From: Thauera sp. JM12B12
GTDB lineage: Bacteria; Pseudomonadota; Gammaproteobacteria; Burkholderiales; Rhodocyclaceae
DNA length: 64,000 bases
Assembly: GCF_039614725.1 (NCBI RefSeq)
Contig: NZ_CP154859.1
Location: forward strand, 3,906,001 to 3,970,000
Direction of reading: 5' to 3'
The notes under the pieces are model-generated. The model worked only from the letters and a program-made list of their open reading frames with translations. It was not told the origin of the DNA and made no database searches. Each line of letters opens with the position of its first letter. The first letter of the stretch is position 1. This document shows positions 44,448 to 54,103 of the stretch, piece after piece. The position numbers were made by a program, and so were the translations under genes.

Positions 44448-46796
44448 ATGAGCGCACCTGCTGAGCACACTGCCGTTTGCGAATCCCATGTCAAGGCAGC
44501 CGAAGCTCTCGCCAACACCTTCCAGCCATCTACGGCGATCTTGACCTTCGAACTCGCGGGTGTCTCAAGCAACGCTGTCGCCGCAGCAGAGGCTCGCCGC
44601 ACAGGAAACCATTTGATTGCGGGGGGTGAAGCGGCAAGGCAGCGAGCCCTTGGCGCCCTCCTGCACGGTCTCGGCGAGAACGATGGGGTCAGCTTTGTAC
44701 ATGCCATCACCGGCAGCACGACCGGCGCCCCCCGATACACCATGCAGATAGAGTGCCGCTCGAGGATGCCTTCGGAGCCGGAAGCAATACGACGCGTCCT
44801 TATGCTCGGGCGGAATCTGGGCATCGCCCTGGCAGCTGGCTTCCCAGAGTTCTCCTTCAAATCCGGAGAACCGATGGTTCTGAATACACCCATGCGTCCA
44901 GCATTCCTGATTGCACTCACCCCACATGGTCTTGCAAGCAAACCACGGCACCCCTTGGGCCTCCTCGCTTCCGGACCAACCGGCGAGAGCTCCCAGGTAA
45001 GGCTTCCGAGCCCGGCATTGGTCCATCAATCGTTTCTGGAGTGCATCGTTTCCGCCCTGCCCTCTCAGCGGCACGATTGCGAAGTGCGGATTGACTTCCA
45101 AGGTCGAATCATCTCCGAATCGGAGCTCGAAAGAGTTGCCGCCGCCACTGAAGAACTACTCGCCTCGCCATCGACAGAGTTGATCACAGGCCGTCAAACA
45201 CATGTGGCTGGACGTTTGACCTCCGACCAAGCGGGCCAGGCGCAAGACATCCTCTTCCGTTGGATGGCTCACCGTTCAGGTGCGCATCTCGCGCTCAGCA
45301 TTGCTTCCGAAACGCAACCGCCAGACTCGCTCGCAAGGATCGCCGGGGACGAGATCCTGCAGGGTCGAACCTATTCGATCCAGGAATTACAGCCCGAAAT
45401 CCACGCGGCGCAGGTCCAGCCTGGCGATCTCGCGTCCTACTTCCCAGCAGGCAGCGCCGTGCCTCCCCTGTTCCCCGATCCTCGGATACTAAAGGTGCTC
45501 GGTTTTCCGCCGAGCAGACCCATCGTGCAGTTCGAGTCGTCTGCCGAGGGAATCCTCCTTGGCGAGAGCGCGACGCCCTTTGGAATGAAACAGGTCTGTC
45601 TCGCCGAGGACGCGCGCTCACAGCACTGCTACATCGTCGGTGCGACCGGTACCGGTAAGTCCACCCTGATGCTGCAGATGCTGCAGCAGGACATCATGGA
45701 AGGTCGCGGTGTTGCTCTGTTCGATCCCCATGGAGACTTATACGCCCAGGCGCTGGAGAGCATTCCAGCAAGCCGTCAAGACGACATCATCGCGCTCGAT
45801 TTCACTCGGTTCGATGCACTTCCGGGCATTAACCCGCTCGAGCTCTCCGGCCCTCACCCCGAAATGGAGTGCAACATTGCCGTTCGAGACCTTGGCGAGA
45901 TCTTTCGCCGACTTTACTCCAGCGTCCCGGAATCGCTCGGACCAATGTTTTTCCTGTACATGCGCAATGCCGTCACCCTGGCCATGGAGAACCCTGACGC
46001 GCCCGCGACCCTCCTCGACATTCCACAGCTTTTTGCAGACGACATCTTCCGCGAGTTCCTTCTCAACCGTAGCCAGAATAGCGAGCTTCGGCTGTTCTGG
46101 CGGGGCATCGCCCATCGCGCGAAGGGAGACCAAGATCTGCGTAACATGGCCCCCTATGTGCTGAATAAGTTCGCCGAGTTCACGGAAAATCCACTCGTGC
46201 GCTACGTCATCGGCCAGCAACGCAGCACGATAAACCTCCGCGACGCAATGGACCATAAGAAGATCCTGCTTGTAAATCTGTCCAAAGGTGCGCTGGGCGA
46301 ATCCGATTCAAAATTCCTCGGCATGTTGCTGACTAGCCGCCTGTTTGCCGCAGCCCTTGGCCGCAATGATGTCGCTCCACAGAATCGAGTTCCCTTCCAC
46401 CTGTATCTGGATGAATTTCAGAACTTCACTGCGTTTTCATCAATGGAAAGCATCTTTGCGGAAGCGCGCAAATACGGTCTGACATTGACCATCGCACACC
46501 AGAATCTTGGCCAACTGGACTCCACGACACTTCAGAGTGTTCTATCGAACTCCGGAACGCAAATCTTCATGAGACTGGGTGCCCACGATGCAGCACGAGT
46601 TGCAGAATTTCTCTCTACAGAAATTACATCGAGCGACCTAAACTCCTTGCCCGATCGATTCTGCATCGCACGAATGAGGACGGGAAAGGCCGTCGCACCG
46701 GCGGTTGCGTTCCGCACCTATCCACTCGAGCGTGCGGCTCTCGAGGATGGCCGCCCGAGTTCGACAGTTACGCTCGCAAGTGCTTGTTTTTGCTAG
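44448..46796 (+). CDS. HerA/VirD4-type DNA-translocase ATPase
   Basis: This 782-aa protein has a unique N-terminal half (1-380) and a C-terminal FtsK/HerA/VirD4-like ATPase domain: Walker A VGATGTGKSTLMLQML (about residue 397), GVALFDPHGDLY, Walker B FHLYLDEFQNF and LTIAHQNLGQLD. Such ATPases pump DNA or act as coupling proteins in conjugation. No relaxase or mating-pair genes are present. The stop coincides with the border of an IS1634-type element (GATCGCA at 46796), so the last residues may be altered or the gene shortened. GGGAGGAG precedes the ATG. Confidence 0.82.
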   Translation: MSAPAEHTAVCESHVKAAEALANTFQPSTAILTFELAGVSSNAVAAAEARRTGNHLIAGGEAARQRALGALLHGLGENDGVSFVHAITGSTTGAPRYTMQIECRSRMPSEPEAIRRVLMLGRNLGIALAAGFPEFSFKSGEPMVLNTPMRPAFLIALTPHGLASKPRHPLGLLASGPTGESSQVRLPSPALVHQSFLECIVSALPSQRHDCEVRIDFQGRIISESELERVAAATEELLASPSTELITGRQTHVAGRLTSDQAGQAQDILFRWMAHRSGAHLALSIASETQPPDSLARIAGDEILQGRTYSIQELQPEIHAAQVQPGDLASYFPAGSAVPPLFPDPRILKVLGFPPSRPIVQFESSAEGILLGESATPFGMKQVCLAEDARSQHCYIVGATGTGKSTLMLQMLQQDIMEGRGVALFDPHGDLYAQALESIPASRQDDIIALDFTRFDALPGINPLELSGPHPEMECNIAVRDLGEIFRRLYSSVPESLGPMFFLYMRNAVTLAMENPDAPATLLDIPQLFADDIFREFLLNRSQNSELRLFWRGIAHRAKGDQDLRNMAPYVLNKFAEFTENPLVRYVIGQQRSTINLRDAMDHKKILLVNLSKGALGESDSKFLGMLLTSRLFAAALGRNDVAPQNRVPFHLYLDEFQNFTAFSSMESIFAEARKYGLTLTIAHQNLGQLDSTTLQSVLSNSGTQIFMRLGAHDAARVAEFLSTEITSSDLNSLPDRFCIARMRTGKAVAPAVAFRTYPLERAALEDGRPSSTVTLASACFC

Positions 46797-48600
46797 ATCG
46801 CACTTTCAAAAATGCCACTACAACAGCGCCAACTGCTCCGGCGCCGCTGGTTTTTCTATCCCCAATGCATGAAGCACCTCGTTCTGTTCCGTGCTGAGCG
46901 TCGACACCCCCGCCACCGGCTCGCCGCCGTTCAGGCGCACGCGGTGATGCTGGATGCGCTGCAGTTGCTCGAGCGCCCGCTCGGGCGTGTAGCCCGCATT
47001 GGCCGCCTTCAGGCGACTGCGCATCACCCGGTGAAGGATCAGCGCCATGAAGCAGATCGACGCGTGCGCGCGGATCCGCTCGGGCAGGCGGTGATACACC
47101 GGGCCGATCTCGATCTCGGACTTGAGCACCTTGAAACCGCGCTCGATATCGGCGAGCGACTTGTAACGCTGAATCACGCTCTGCGCGGCGAGGCCCTCGG
47201 CGTTGGTGACCAGCAGCAGCTTGCCGTCCATCATTTCGGCAAGACGCTTCGCCTTGTCGTCGATGTGGTAGCTGAAGAGCTCCTCGCTCAGATCCACCTT
47301 GATGATGCGCGACAGGTGCGCTTCGCTGACCGCGTGGTAGAAGCGCGCCTTGGCGCCGCTGTCCGAGAGCTTGCGCCCTCGGTGCTTCACGCCTTCATCC
47401 TGCTCGGTGAGCTTGCCCGACCATTGGTCCGCCTGGCGGATCAGCGCGTCGACACGCTCATTGCGCTGCTCGGTCTTGGTTGCGGCCGTCGCGGGATCGT
47501 GCGCGACCACCAACCGAAGGTCGTTCCAGGTGTGCTCCGAGATGACCTCCTGCGTGGCGCCAGCGCACTGCGCTTCGTGGAAGGGTTCGAGCAGCTCGAT
47601 GAACTCGTTGTAGCGCCGACCGGGCACGGCGACGATGAATTCGAGCGGCTTGCCGCTGGCCAAGCGCACGGCCTTCAGCGCTTCGAGATTGTCCAGGCTG
47701 AGCAGCCCCCGGTCGGCCACCAGCACCAGGCGCTGCACCGACGGGAAGCGCTCGAGCACCTGGGTGAGCGTGGGCAGCAGGGTGCGCGTCTCGGCCGTGT
47801 TGCCGTCGAACACCTCGTGGTAGATCGGCAGCCCTTCGGCGGTCTGCACCACACCCAGCATGAACTGGCGGGCAATCAGCCCCTCCTTGGCCATGCCGTA
47901 CTGGCGCACGTCGCCGGCCTGCTGGCTGAGTCCTTCGCTTCGGATCGTCGTGAGGTCGTAGAAGACCACCGAGAGATCCTGATCGATCAGCGGGCGAAGC
48001 AGCCCGGCGACCACCGCATCGACCTCGTCCTGATGATCCATCAGCGCATCGAGGCTGCGCAGCAACTGCTGGTGCGTGACCGCCTTCGGCCCGAAGTCGG
48101 GCAGCGCCACCGTCTGCACCCAGCGCAGCACGCCGAGTTTGGATTCAGGGTCGCACAGGCGGTTGAGCACCATCAGCCGGATCAGCGCTTCCACGTCCGT
48201 GGTGCGGCGCGTACGGCGAAATACCCGCCGCAGCTCCGAGAAGCCCAGCGACTTCCACAGCTCGGTCAGCGCCCACACGTTACCGAGTGCCCGCGCGGAC
48301 TCGAACGACACCGTGGGCGCCGGCGGCTTGGCGCCCATCGGTTCGCGACCGGTGATCTTCAGCAGGCCGTTGATGACCGCGTCGAGCGACCCATCGACCT
48401 GTTCGGCGCGGCCGAGCGTGGCGACGGTGCGCTTCTTCACTCGTCCCGCCTCGTCGCGATAGGACTCGACGAGTTGGACGTAGCGGCGGCCTCCGGAGGT
48501 GGTGAGCTTGACGTGCATGCCGCCACTTTAGCGACCTACAAAGTGCCGTCAAGTTTGGCGGTGGCTGTTACAAACGTGCCACCACAGCACTTTTGCGATC
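46796..48600 (-). mobile_element. IS1634-family insertion sequence
   Basis: One leftward transposase gene is flanked by imperfect ends: GATCGCA at 46796-46802 and its inverse TGCGATC at 48594-48600, with a shared GCCAC a little further in. Exact tips and target duplication are uncertain. It sits at the very end of the VirD4-like gene. Confidence 0.75.
46818..48518 (-). CDS. IS1634-family transposase
   Basis: This full-length 566-aa DDE transposase of the IS1634 (IS4-like) type shows VVFYDLTTIRSEGLS with the first Asp, LVLVADRGLLSLDNLE with the second, and a later ADIERGFKVLKSEIEIGPVY with the final Glu. It starts MHVKLTTSGGRRYVQL. No frameshift is seen, so the element may be active. Confidence 0.92.
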   Translation of the reverse strand: MHVKLTTSGGRRYVQLVESYRDEAGRVKKRTVATLGRAEQVDGSLDAVINGLLKITGREPMGAKPPAPTVSFESARALGNVWALTELWKSLGFSELRRVFRRTRRTTDVEALIRLMVLNRLCDPESKLGVLRWVQTVALPDFGPKAVTHQQLLRSLDALMDHQDEVDAVVAGLLRPLIDQDLSVVFYDLTTIRSEGLSQQAGDVRQYGMAKEGLIARQFMLGVVQTAEGLPIYHEVFDGNTAETRTLLPTLTQVLERFPSVQRLVLVADRGLLSLDNLEALKAVRLASGKPLEFIVAVPGRRYNEFIELLEPFHEAQCAGATQEVISEHTWNDLRLVVAHDPATAATKTEQRNERVDALIRQADQWSGKLTEQDEGVKHRGRKLSDSGAKARFYHAVSEAHLSRIIKVDLSEELFSYHIDDKAKRLAEMMDGKLLLVTNAEGLAAQSVIQRYKSLADIERGFKVLKSEIEIGPVYHRLPERIRAHASICFMALILHRVMRSRLKAANAGYTPERALEQLQRIQHHRVRLNGGEPVAGVSTLSTEQNEVLHALGIEKPAAPEQLALL

Positions 48601-48934
48601 ATGGCCTTCAAACCCGCGCCGGAACTGGAGTCACTTTCCGAAAAGGCGCGAAAATCGGGGTTAAGTGTCGAACCCTGGTGGCCGGAATTGGATTCCAGCC
48701 ACGGCGTGTCACTGACCGCCACAATAGAGCCACCGATGATCGGCACAATGGAGCCACCGCGTGATCGGCACATTGAGGCCAGTCCGTGATCGGCATATAG
48801 GAGCCAGTCGCGGATCGGCACATAGAGGCCAGCGCCGGATCGGCGTAATGGAGCCACTTCCACTCTGACGGACGTCTCGACCTTGATCGGTCCCTCGCTA
48901 CCCTGCTGCCTTTTTGTTTGGCAGGAGGTAGGCG
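48519..48934. other. Junction of IS1634 and IS21 with IS21 terminal repeats
   Basis: 48519-48600 is the right end of the IS1634-type element. 48601-48706 holds about 105 bp with no recognisable gene. From 48707 the IS21 left end starts, with five tandem-like GGATCGGC or TGATCGGC units between 48738 and 48850, the usual multiple transposase-binding sites of IS21. Confidence 0.65.
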
Positions 48935-50482
48935 GTGGCCCGCAGGAGCATCGAGATGTACGAGTACCGCCAGGCCCTGATGCGCATGCGCCAGGGCGAC
49001 TCCGAGCGCGAGATCGCGCGCTCGAAACTGATGGGGCGCAGCAAGGCGGCCCGGTTCCGCGAGCTGGCTCGCGCCCAGGGTTGGCTCGATCCCGAGCGGC
49101 CCTTGCCCGAGGACGCCGAGATCGCTGCCGCGCTTGGGCAGCCGAAGTTGCCGGTGACGGCCCAGTCCTCGATTGCCGCGTACCGGCCGCTGGTCGAGCG
49201 GTGGCTCGCGCAGGGCGTCTCCGGCGTGGTGATCCACACCACGCTCAAGCGTGAGCATGGGTTCAGCGGGCACTACTCGAGCGTGCGCCGGCTGATCGCG
49301 CAGATCGGCCGCGAGCAGCCGCCCGAGACGACGGTGCGGCTCACCTTCGCGCCGGGCGAGGCCGCGCAGGTGGACTTCGGCGCCGGCCCCCAGCTGGTCG
49401 ATCCGGCGACGGGTGAGATCCGCCGCACCTGAGCGTTCGTGATGACGCTCTGTTTCTCGCGTCACCAGTACGTGGAGTTCGTCTGGGACCAGAGCGTGCG
49501 CACCTGGCTGGGCTGCCACCGCCGCGCCTTCGAGTGGTTCGGCGCCGTGCCGGCGCGGCTCATCATCGATAACGCCAAGTGCGCGATCACCCGCGCGTGC
49601 ATGCACGACCCGCAGGTGCAGCGCGCCTACGCCGAGTGCGCCGAGGGCTACGGCTTCCGGATCGACGCCTGCCCGCCGCACGACCCGCAGAAGAAGGGCA
49701 TCGTCGAGGCCGGCGTCAAATACGTGAAGGGCAACTTCCTGCCCACGCGCAGCTTCCGCGATCTGGCCGATCTGAATGCCCAGGTGCGCGAGTGGGTGCT
49801 GAAGGAAGCCGGGCTGCGCATTCACGGCACCACCCGCGTGCGCCCGCTCGACACCTTCGCCCTCGAGCGCAGCACCCTGCTGCCGCTGCCCGAAGTGCCG
49901 CCGGACCTGGGCACCTGGCACGCGGTGACGGTGCATCGCGACTGCCACGTCAGCTTCGAGCGTGCGCTGTACTCGGTGCCGTTCGCGCTGGTGGGCAAGG
50001 CGCTGTGGTTGCGGGCCACCGACGCCGTGGTCACCGTCTATCACGACTTCAAGCCCGTCGCCACGCATGCCCGCGCACGACGTCCCGGCGAGCGTCGCAC
50101 CGTCTCCGATCATCTGCCACCGGCCGCCCAGCGCTTCTTCGCGCACGACCGCAGCTGGTGTCTGCAGCAGGCCCGCGAGATCGGAGACGCGTGCGCGCAG
50201 CTGATCGGGCAACTGCTCTCAGACCGCATCAGCGAGCGCCTGCGGGCCGCCCAGGGCGTTCTCGCGCTCAAGGCCCAGTACGGCGCCGCACGCCTCGAGG
50301 CGGCCTGTGAGCGGGCCATCGCCCACGACAGCCCGCACTACCGCACCGTCAAGACCATCCTTGCCGGCGGTCACGACCTCGTGCCGGTGAGCACGATCAC
50401 CCCCGAGCCCTATGCCGGCCGTGCCCGCTTCGCGCGCGCCACCGCGTCGCTGTTCGAAGACGACGGCCCCACGTTTCACTGA
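48935..50482 (+). pseudogene. istA transposase with in-frame TGA
   Basis: The gene starts at GTG 48935 after an AGGAGG site. The DDE core is intact in parts: AAQVDFGAG, RLIIDNAKCA and KKGIVEAGVKYVKG. At 49430-49432 a TGA interrupts the frame where relatives have Trp (RRT-stop-AFVMTLCFSRHQYVEF, TGG to TGA). The downstream part keeps the same frame. Unless read through, no full IstA is made and this copy cannot move on its own. Confidence 0.88.
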
Positions 50483-50524
50483 CCCGGGCGCAGCGCGCGC
50501 CCACTTCACCCAAGGAGCCTCACC

Positions 50525-51313
50525 ATGAACCCTGCCACCGAACTGGCGCCGCAGCTCAAGCAGTTGCGCCTCTCCGGCATCCTCGACTCGCTCGACGCCC
50601 GCAACCGCCAGGCCATCGACGCCAAGCTCGCCTACACGGAGTTTCTCGCCCTGCTGATCCAGGACGAGATCGCGCGGCGCGAGCAGAAGAAGTTCGGCAC
50701 CCGGCTGCGCCGCGCGGCCTTCCGCGCCAGCAAGACGCTCGAAGGCTTCGAGTTCGACCGCCTGCCCTCGACCAACCGCGCCCTGGTCCATGATCTCGCC
50801 ACCGGGCGCTACATCGACGAGCGCGCCCCGGTGCTGATCGTCGGTCCTTGCGGCACCGGGAAAAGCCATCTCGCGCAGGCGCTCGGGCACTGCGCCGTGC
50901 GTCAGGGGCACGACGTCATCTTCGCCTCCTGCGCGCAGTTGCTCGCCAGTCTGAACGCCGCCCGCGCGGTCGGCACCTTTGAGCGCAAGCTGCAGCAACT
51001 GGCGCGCGTGCCGGTGCTGATCATCGACGACTTCGGCCTCAAACCCCTTCGCGCCCCCGCCGACGAGGATCTGCACGACCTCATCGCCGAGCGCTACGAG
51101 CGCGCTGCCACCATCGTCACCAGCAACCTCGACTTCACCGAGTGGGACCAGGCCTTCCCCGGCAACCGGCTGCTGGCCTCGGCCACCGTCGACCGCCTGC
51201 GCCACAACGCCTACTGCCTCACCCTCGACGGGGCCTCTTACCGTGCCCCGCGACAGGGTCCGAATCGGGCGAAAAGCGCCCTTGCCAGCACCCCGAAAAA
51301 CATCGATTCTTGA
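50525..51313 (+). CDS. IstB helper ATPase of IS21
   Basis: This 262-aa AAA+ protein related to DnaC has Walker A VGPCGTGKSHLAQALG, Walker B VPVLIIDDFGLKPL and sensor TIVTSNLDFTEW. IstB assists IstA in target selection and strand transfer. It is full length with an AAGGAG site upstream. Confidence 0.93.
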   Translation: MNPATELAPQLKQLRLSGILDSLDARNRQAIDAKLAYTEFLALLIQDEIARREQKKFGTRLRRAAFRASKTLEGFEFDRLPSTNRALVHDLATGRYIDERAPVLIVGPCGTGKSHLAQALGHCAVRQGHDVIFASCAQLLASLNAARAVGTFERKLQQLARVPVLIIDDFGLKPLRAPADEDLHDLIAERYERAATIVTSNLDFTEWDQAFPGNRLLASATVDRLRHNAYCLTLDGASYRAPRQGPNRAKSALASTPKNIDS

Positions 51314-51397
51314 CCCCCCAACGACGTCCGTCAGAGCCCGGTTCGAGTGGCTTCTATATGCCGATCATCGGTGGCTCTATTGTGGCGGTCAGTGACA

Positions 51398-51848
51398 GGA
51401 GCTTAATCACTGCTTCCGCAGCTGCATCCATGCTTCGGTACTCCGTGTGGTGCTTTCGATACCAAGCCTTGATACTGTCTGCGATTTCGCGGTTTTCAGC
51501 ATGGCGGGCATGGGCTGCCTTTTGCCCATGGCGACTGAGGAGTTCCGAGATCGACTGTGCATCTCGATCCTCTTTCACCAGCATCATGTGAACAACGACA
51601 CTGAACTGATAAAGGCCCTGCAGTCGCGCAAAGTCATTACCGTCATCCCTGAACTGCAGATCGTCAGAAATCAGCCCATGGTATGCGAGGCGCAGCATTG
51701 GTGGCCCAGGGCGATCAGTATCAGATTGCGGACCGTCATGGTCGCTTGCCTTCAACTCGAGCGACTCTCCCGGGTAATGCTCGGCAAGCATTGCCTTCAC
51801 AACCTCAGCCAATCGCTGCGACTCAGCCGCAACGAACGCTTTGGACAT
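51398..51848 (-). pseudogene. Gene truncated by IS21, unknown function
   Basis: On the minus strand a protein frame (MSKAFVAAESQRLAEVVKAM) runs about 150 residues to AAAEAVIKLL and then directly into the IS21 inverted repeat, where it continues with element-encoded residues to a stop at 51354. Its true C-terminus is therefore missing. Motifs such as ADSIKAWYRKHHTEYRS match no family I know. An upstream start at 51884 is possible. Confidence 0.6.
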
Positions 51849-52059
51849 CACGTAGAAGTGATCTCTCGAGGGGAGGATCGGCATATTTCAAGACCTTGGA
51901 AATATTTAGAGCCGCCGCTGCAAGAACGTGACACCTGCGGTGCAGCTGGCTCAAGGAAACGATTGAGCAGCATTCTATCGACAACGGCCCCATTAGGATG
52001 TGACGTATCGCACCCACCGCCTTAGCTGCAAGCAGGGCATGCCGCAGATCCCATGGCAC
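51823..52059 (-). CDS. Small protein, possibly Icd/Ash-like
   Basis: This 78-aa frame starts at GTG right after the AlpA-like stop, with GGGGGAAAG as ribosome site. The stretch NISKVLKYADPPLERSLLRD resembles a segment of small proteins annotated as Icd-like or Ash-like in P4-type satellites and integrative elements. The resemblance is from memory and the frame overlaps the next gene. Confidence 0.35.
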   Translation of the reverse strand: MPWDLRHALLAAKAVGAIRHILMGPLSIECCSIVSLSQLHRRCHVLAAAALNISKVLKYADPPLERSLLRDVQSVRCG

Positions 52060-52323
52060 TCATCTTTCCCCCCGAGCCCGGCTGTCCTCACGAGCTACTC
52101 GACTTATGGAAACTTGCTCCGAAAGCCACGTATCCACCTCGGCCTCGATCCAACCAACAGCCTTGGCCCCCAGTGATATTGGGGTTGGAAACGAGCCCCT
52201 TTTTATCCTTTCGTAAATCGTCGACCGTGACAGCCCTGTTCGCGACTCTACCTGTTTACGACGTAGAATTGATATTGGCTCGCCCATTTCAGTACCCATG
52301 CGAAGTTCGTTAATGAATTGCAT
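52060..52323 (-). CDS. AlpA-family regulator / excisionase-like protein
   Basis: This small winged-helix protein reads ILRRKQVESRTGLSRSTIYE, then GSFPTPISLGAKAVGWIEAEVDTWLSE, the AlpA pattern. AlpA proteins activate integrase genes or act as excision factors in integrative elements. Several starts are possible (52323, 52299, 52287). It is next to the integrase gene, on the same strand. Confidence 0.85.
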   Translation of the reverse strand: MQFINELRMGTEMGEPISILRRKQVESRTGLSRSTIYERIKRGSFPTPISLGAKAVGWIEAEVDTWLSEQVSISRVAREDSRARGER

Positions 52324-52459
52324 CGAGGATTCTCGAAGCGCATGGTAGGTACATTACAAAAAATAGGACCCGGAATTAACCCCGTCAGCACGTATCGCAG
52401 TCAGTCAAACTGCAAGAATTACACTCTGCATGCAGAGCGTAATTTTTAGATTATTCTGA
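52324..52459. terminator. Palindromic terminator-like element after the integrase gene
   Basis: The palindrome at 52417-52447 has AATTAC/GTAATT arms around CTGCATGCAG, with a T run on its right. It lies just past the 3-prime end of the leftward integrase gene and can act on either strand. The rest of this gap shows no gene. Confidence 0.45.
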
Positions 52460-53914
52460 TCAGCTGAGGATTTCCAAGAATTGATCAACCCTGAAGCTTC
52501 TCTCCCGCCTGCCAAACTGAGTGCCGGCCTCGATCTTCGATCCTGATTCAATAGCACTCAACCTTGCCTCCCATACGGCGAGGACAGCTTGTTTCTCATC
52601 GAAATAGTCGTGCCTATCGTAGTGCTTCGCTTGCACGCCACTAATACCATGCGAAAGGACCTGAGCACGGTAGTCGGCGCTTACACGCATCGCCGCCATC
52701 ATCGTCTCAACGGTGCGGCGTACATCGCGCACATCGAATGGCTCACCGCCCAAACAGTCGCTGATTTCTGTGATTCGCTTGCTGACCGTCGTCTCCGCAA
52801 GCGCGACGCGCCCGCCGGACGAGAAGATCGGACAATTGGCCGTATCGGGCTGTCGTTCCTCCGTTCTCGCACGAGCGAACTCCCTCTTTACGGCACGCGC
52901 TGCCAGATGCGCAACAATCGACGACGCCCGTGGCCCAAGAGGAAGAAGATGCTCGCGGGCTGTGGGGCGCCGCCCCTTCCCGTCAAGTAGCGAGAGCGTG
53001 GAGGTTTCGGGATCGAAATCCTTGACTCTTGCCCGCAGGAGCTGGGCGATTCGTTGCCCGCCGGCAAGGAGGGCAACAATTAGTGCGTAGTCGACGTTCT
53101 CAGACCCCAGCAAATCCGATCGGCCAACACGGCGCAGATGCCCGAGGTAAGCCCGCAGCTCATGCGCGGACAGGGTCCGGGCGCGTGTCCGGACAGGAAT
53201 GGCGGGAATGTCGGTCACCGGATTGTGCTCAATCTCAAAGCCGACGAGCTCGCTTGGTAGCTTTGCATCGAACGGTGACTTTTTTGCCGCGCTATATGCC
53301 GCTCCGAGATAGCTCCGCAGCAAACCGGCGGTGCGCTCGTTGCCGCGCTCTCGGACCTGACGAATGACCGTCGCGATCTGTCGGGCATTTAAGTCTCGCG
53401 CCGGCCTATCGGCGACGTCCGCATGGGGGAAGACGTGACACTTGAAGACCGAGCGTGCGGCAGACGCGCTACTTCGCTTCCCCCCGCGCTCAAGAAGCGC
53501 AACGTAAGCATCGCAGAGCGCCCTGAGAGTATGACGCGCGCGTTCTTCAGCCCGCTGCTGCGCCTGCTGTCGGTCTTCCCGCTCAGACTGCGCGGCCACC
53601 TGTCTAGCCTCCTCTTCAGACTGAAGGTGCTCCCGGATGTCACGGATCCCGGACTGGTACACCATCGAGAGCTCGCCAGCCTTGCTGCGGGCTGCAGCCA
53701 GCGTCAGGCCATGACGCCCGGACTCGTCGTATTGTCCAATCGGAAGGGAGTCGCGACGTCCGTCAGGCAGCGTGTATCGGAAGTAGGCGATAACCGCACC
53801 TGACGACGTGCGACGGAAGAGCAATACCCCAGCACCACGCCCCGATCCTGCCGGCCCATCCGACAGCCACTCCCCGGATTTCGCCGCCTGCAGCTCCTTG
53901 ACCTTGAGTCCCAT
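52460..53914 (-). CDS. Tyrosine site-specific integrase
   Basis: This 484-aa recombinase has an N-terminal arm-binding-type domain (FRYTLPDGRRDSLPIGQYDE), a core-binding domain and a C-terminal catalytic domain with Arg in LLAGGQRIAQLLR, the HxxR-region equivalent DVRRTVETMMA, LSHG, and Tyr in AKHYDRHDY. It would insert and excise the element at the adjacent tRNA-Lys. It is read away from the attachment site, the usual arrangement. Confidence 0.92.
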   Translation of the reverse strand: MGLKVKELQAAKSGEWLSDGPAGSGRGAGVLLFRRTSSGAVIAYFRYTLPDGRRDSLPIGQYDESGRHGLTLAAARSKAGELSMVYQSGIRDIREHLQSEEEARQVAAQSEREDRQQAQQRAEERARHTLRALCDAYVALLERGGKRSSASAARSVFKCHVFPHADVADRPARDLNARQIATVIRQVRERGNERTAGLLRSYLGAAYSAAKKSPFDAKLPSELVGFEIEHNPVTDIPAIPVRTRARTLSAHELRAYLGHLRRVGRSDLLGSENVDYALIVALLAGGQRIAQLLRARVKDFDPETSTLSLLDGKGRRPTAREHLLPLGPRASSIVAHLAARAVKREFARARTEERQPDTANCPIFSSGGRVALAETTVSKRITEISDCLGGEPFDVRDVRRTVETMMAAMRVSADYRAQVLSHGISGVQAKHYDRHDYFDEKQAVLAVWEARLSAIESGSKIEAGTQFGRRERSFRVDQFLEILS

Positions 53915-53985
53915 ACTTCCTCCGATTACTTGCCAATCGCATTATTCCGGTTGCCGTTTGGTTGCCGTTCGGCGCTGGCTTACAT

Positions 53986-54089
53986 CGGAACAATCCGGAA
54001 CACCTCGGAAGAAGGATATTACTAACTATCTGTTTTATTGCGTGTTATTTCTCACGAACCGGAACAATATGGACAGTATCGGAACACCT
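53986..54089. repeat. Repeated CGGAACA motifs, candidate integrase arm sites
   Basis: CGGAACA occurs at 53986, 53996, 54060 and 54080; two copies extend to CGGAACACCT. The spacings of 10 and 20 bp place copies on the same face of the helix. They lie between the integrase gene and the attachment site, where arm-type sites are expected. The surrounding 53915-54103 holds no gene. Confidence 0.5.
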
Positions 54090-54103
54090 GAATCTTTATA
54101 TTT

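Larger units (their letters stand above)
48707..51397 (+). mobile_element. IS21-family insertion sequence
   Basis: The ends are a 40-bp inverted repeat starting TGTCACTGACCGCCACAATA: 48707-48746 and the complement of 51358-51397. Inside are istA (with a nonsense codon) and istB. No target duplication is seen (GGCG left, GGAG right), which suggests rearrangement after insertion or a transposition that left none. Confidence 0.92.

Noticed and set aside
46812..48764. 650-codon plus-strand frame
   Set aside because: It is the antisense shadow of the IS1634-type transposase; composition rich in Arg, His and Leu is typical of such shadows.
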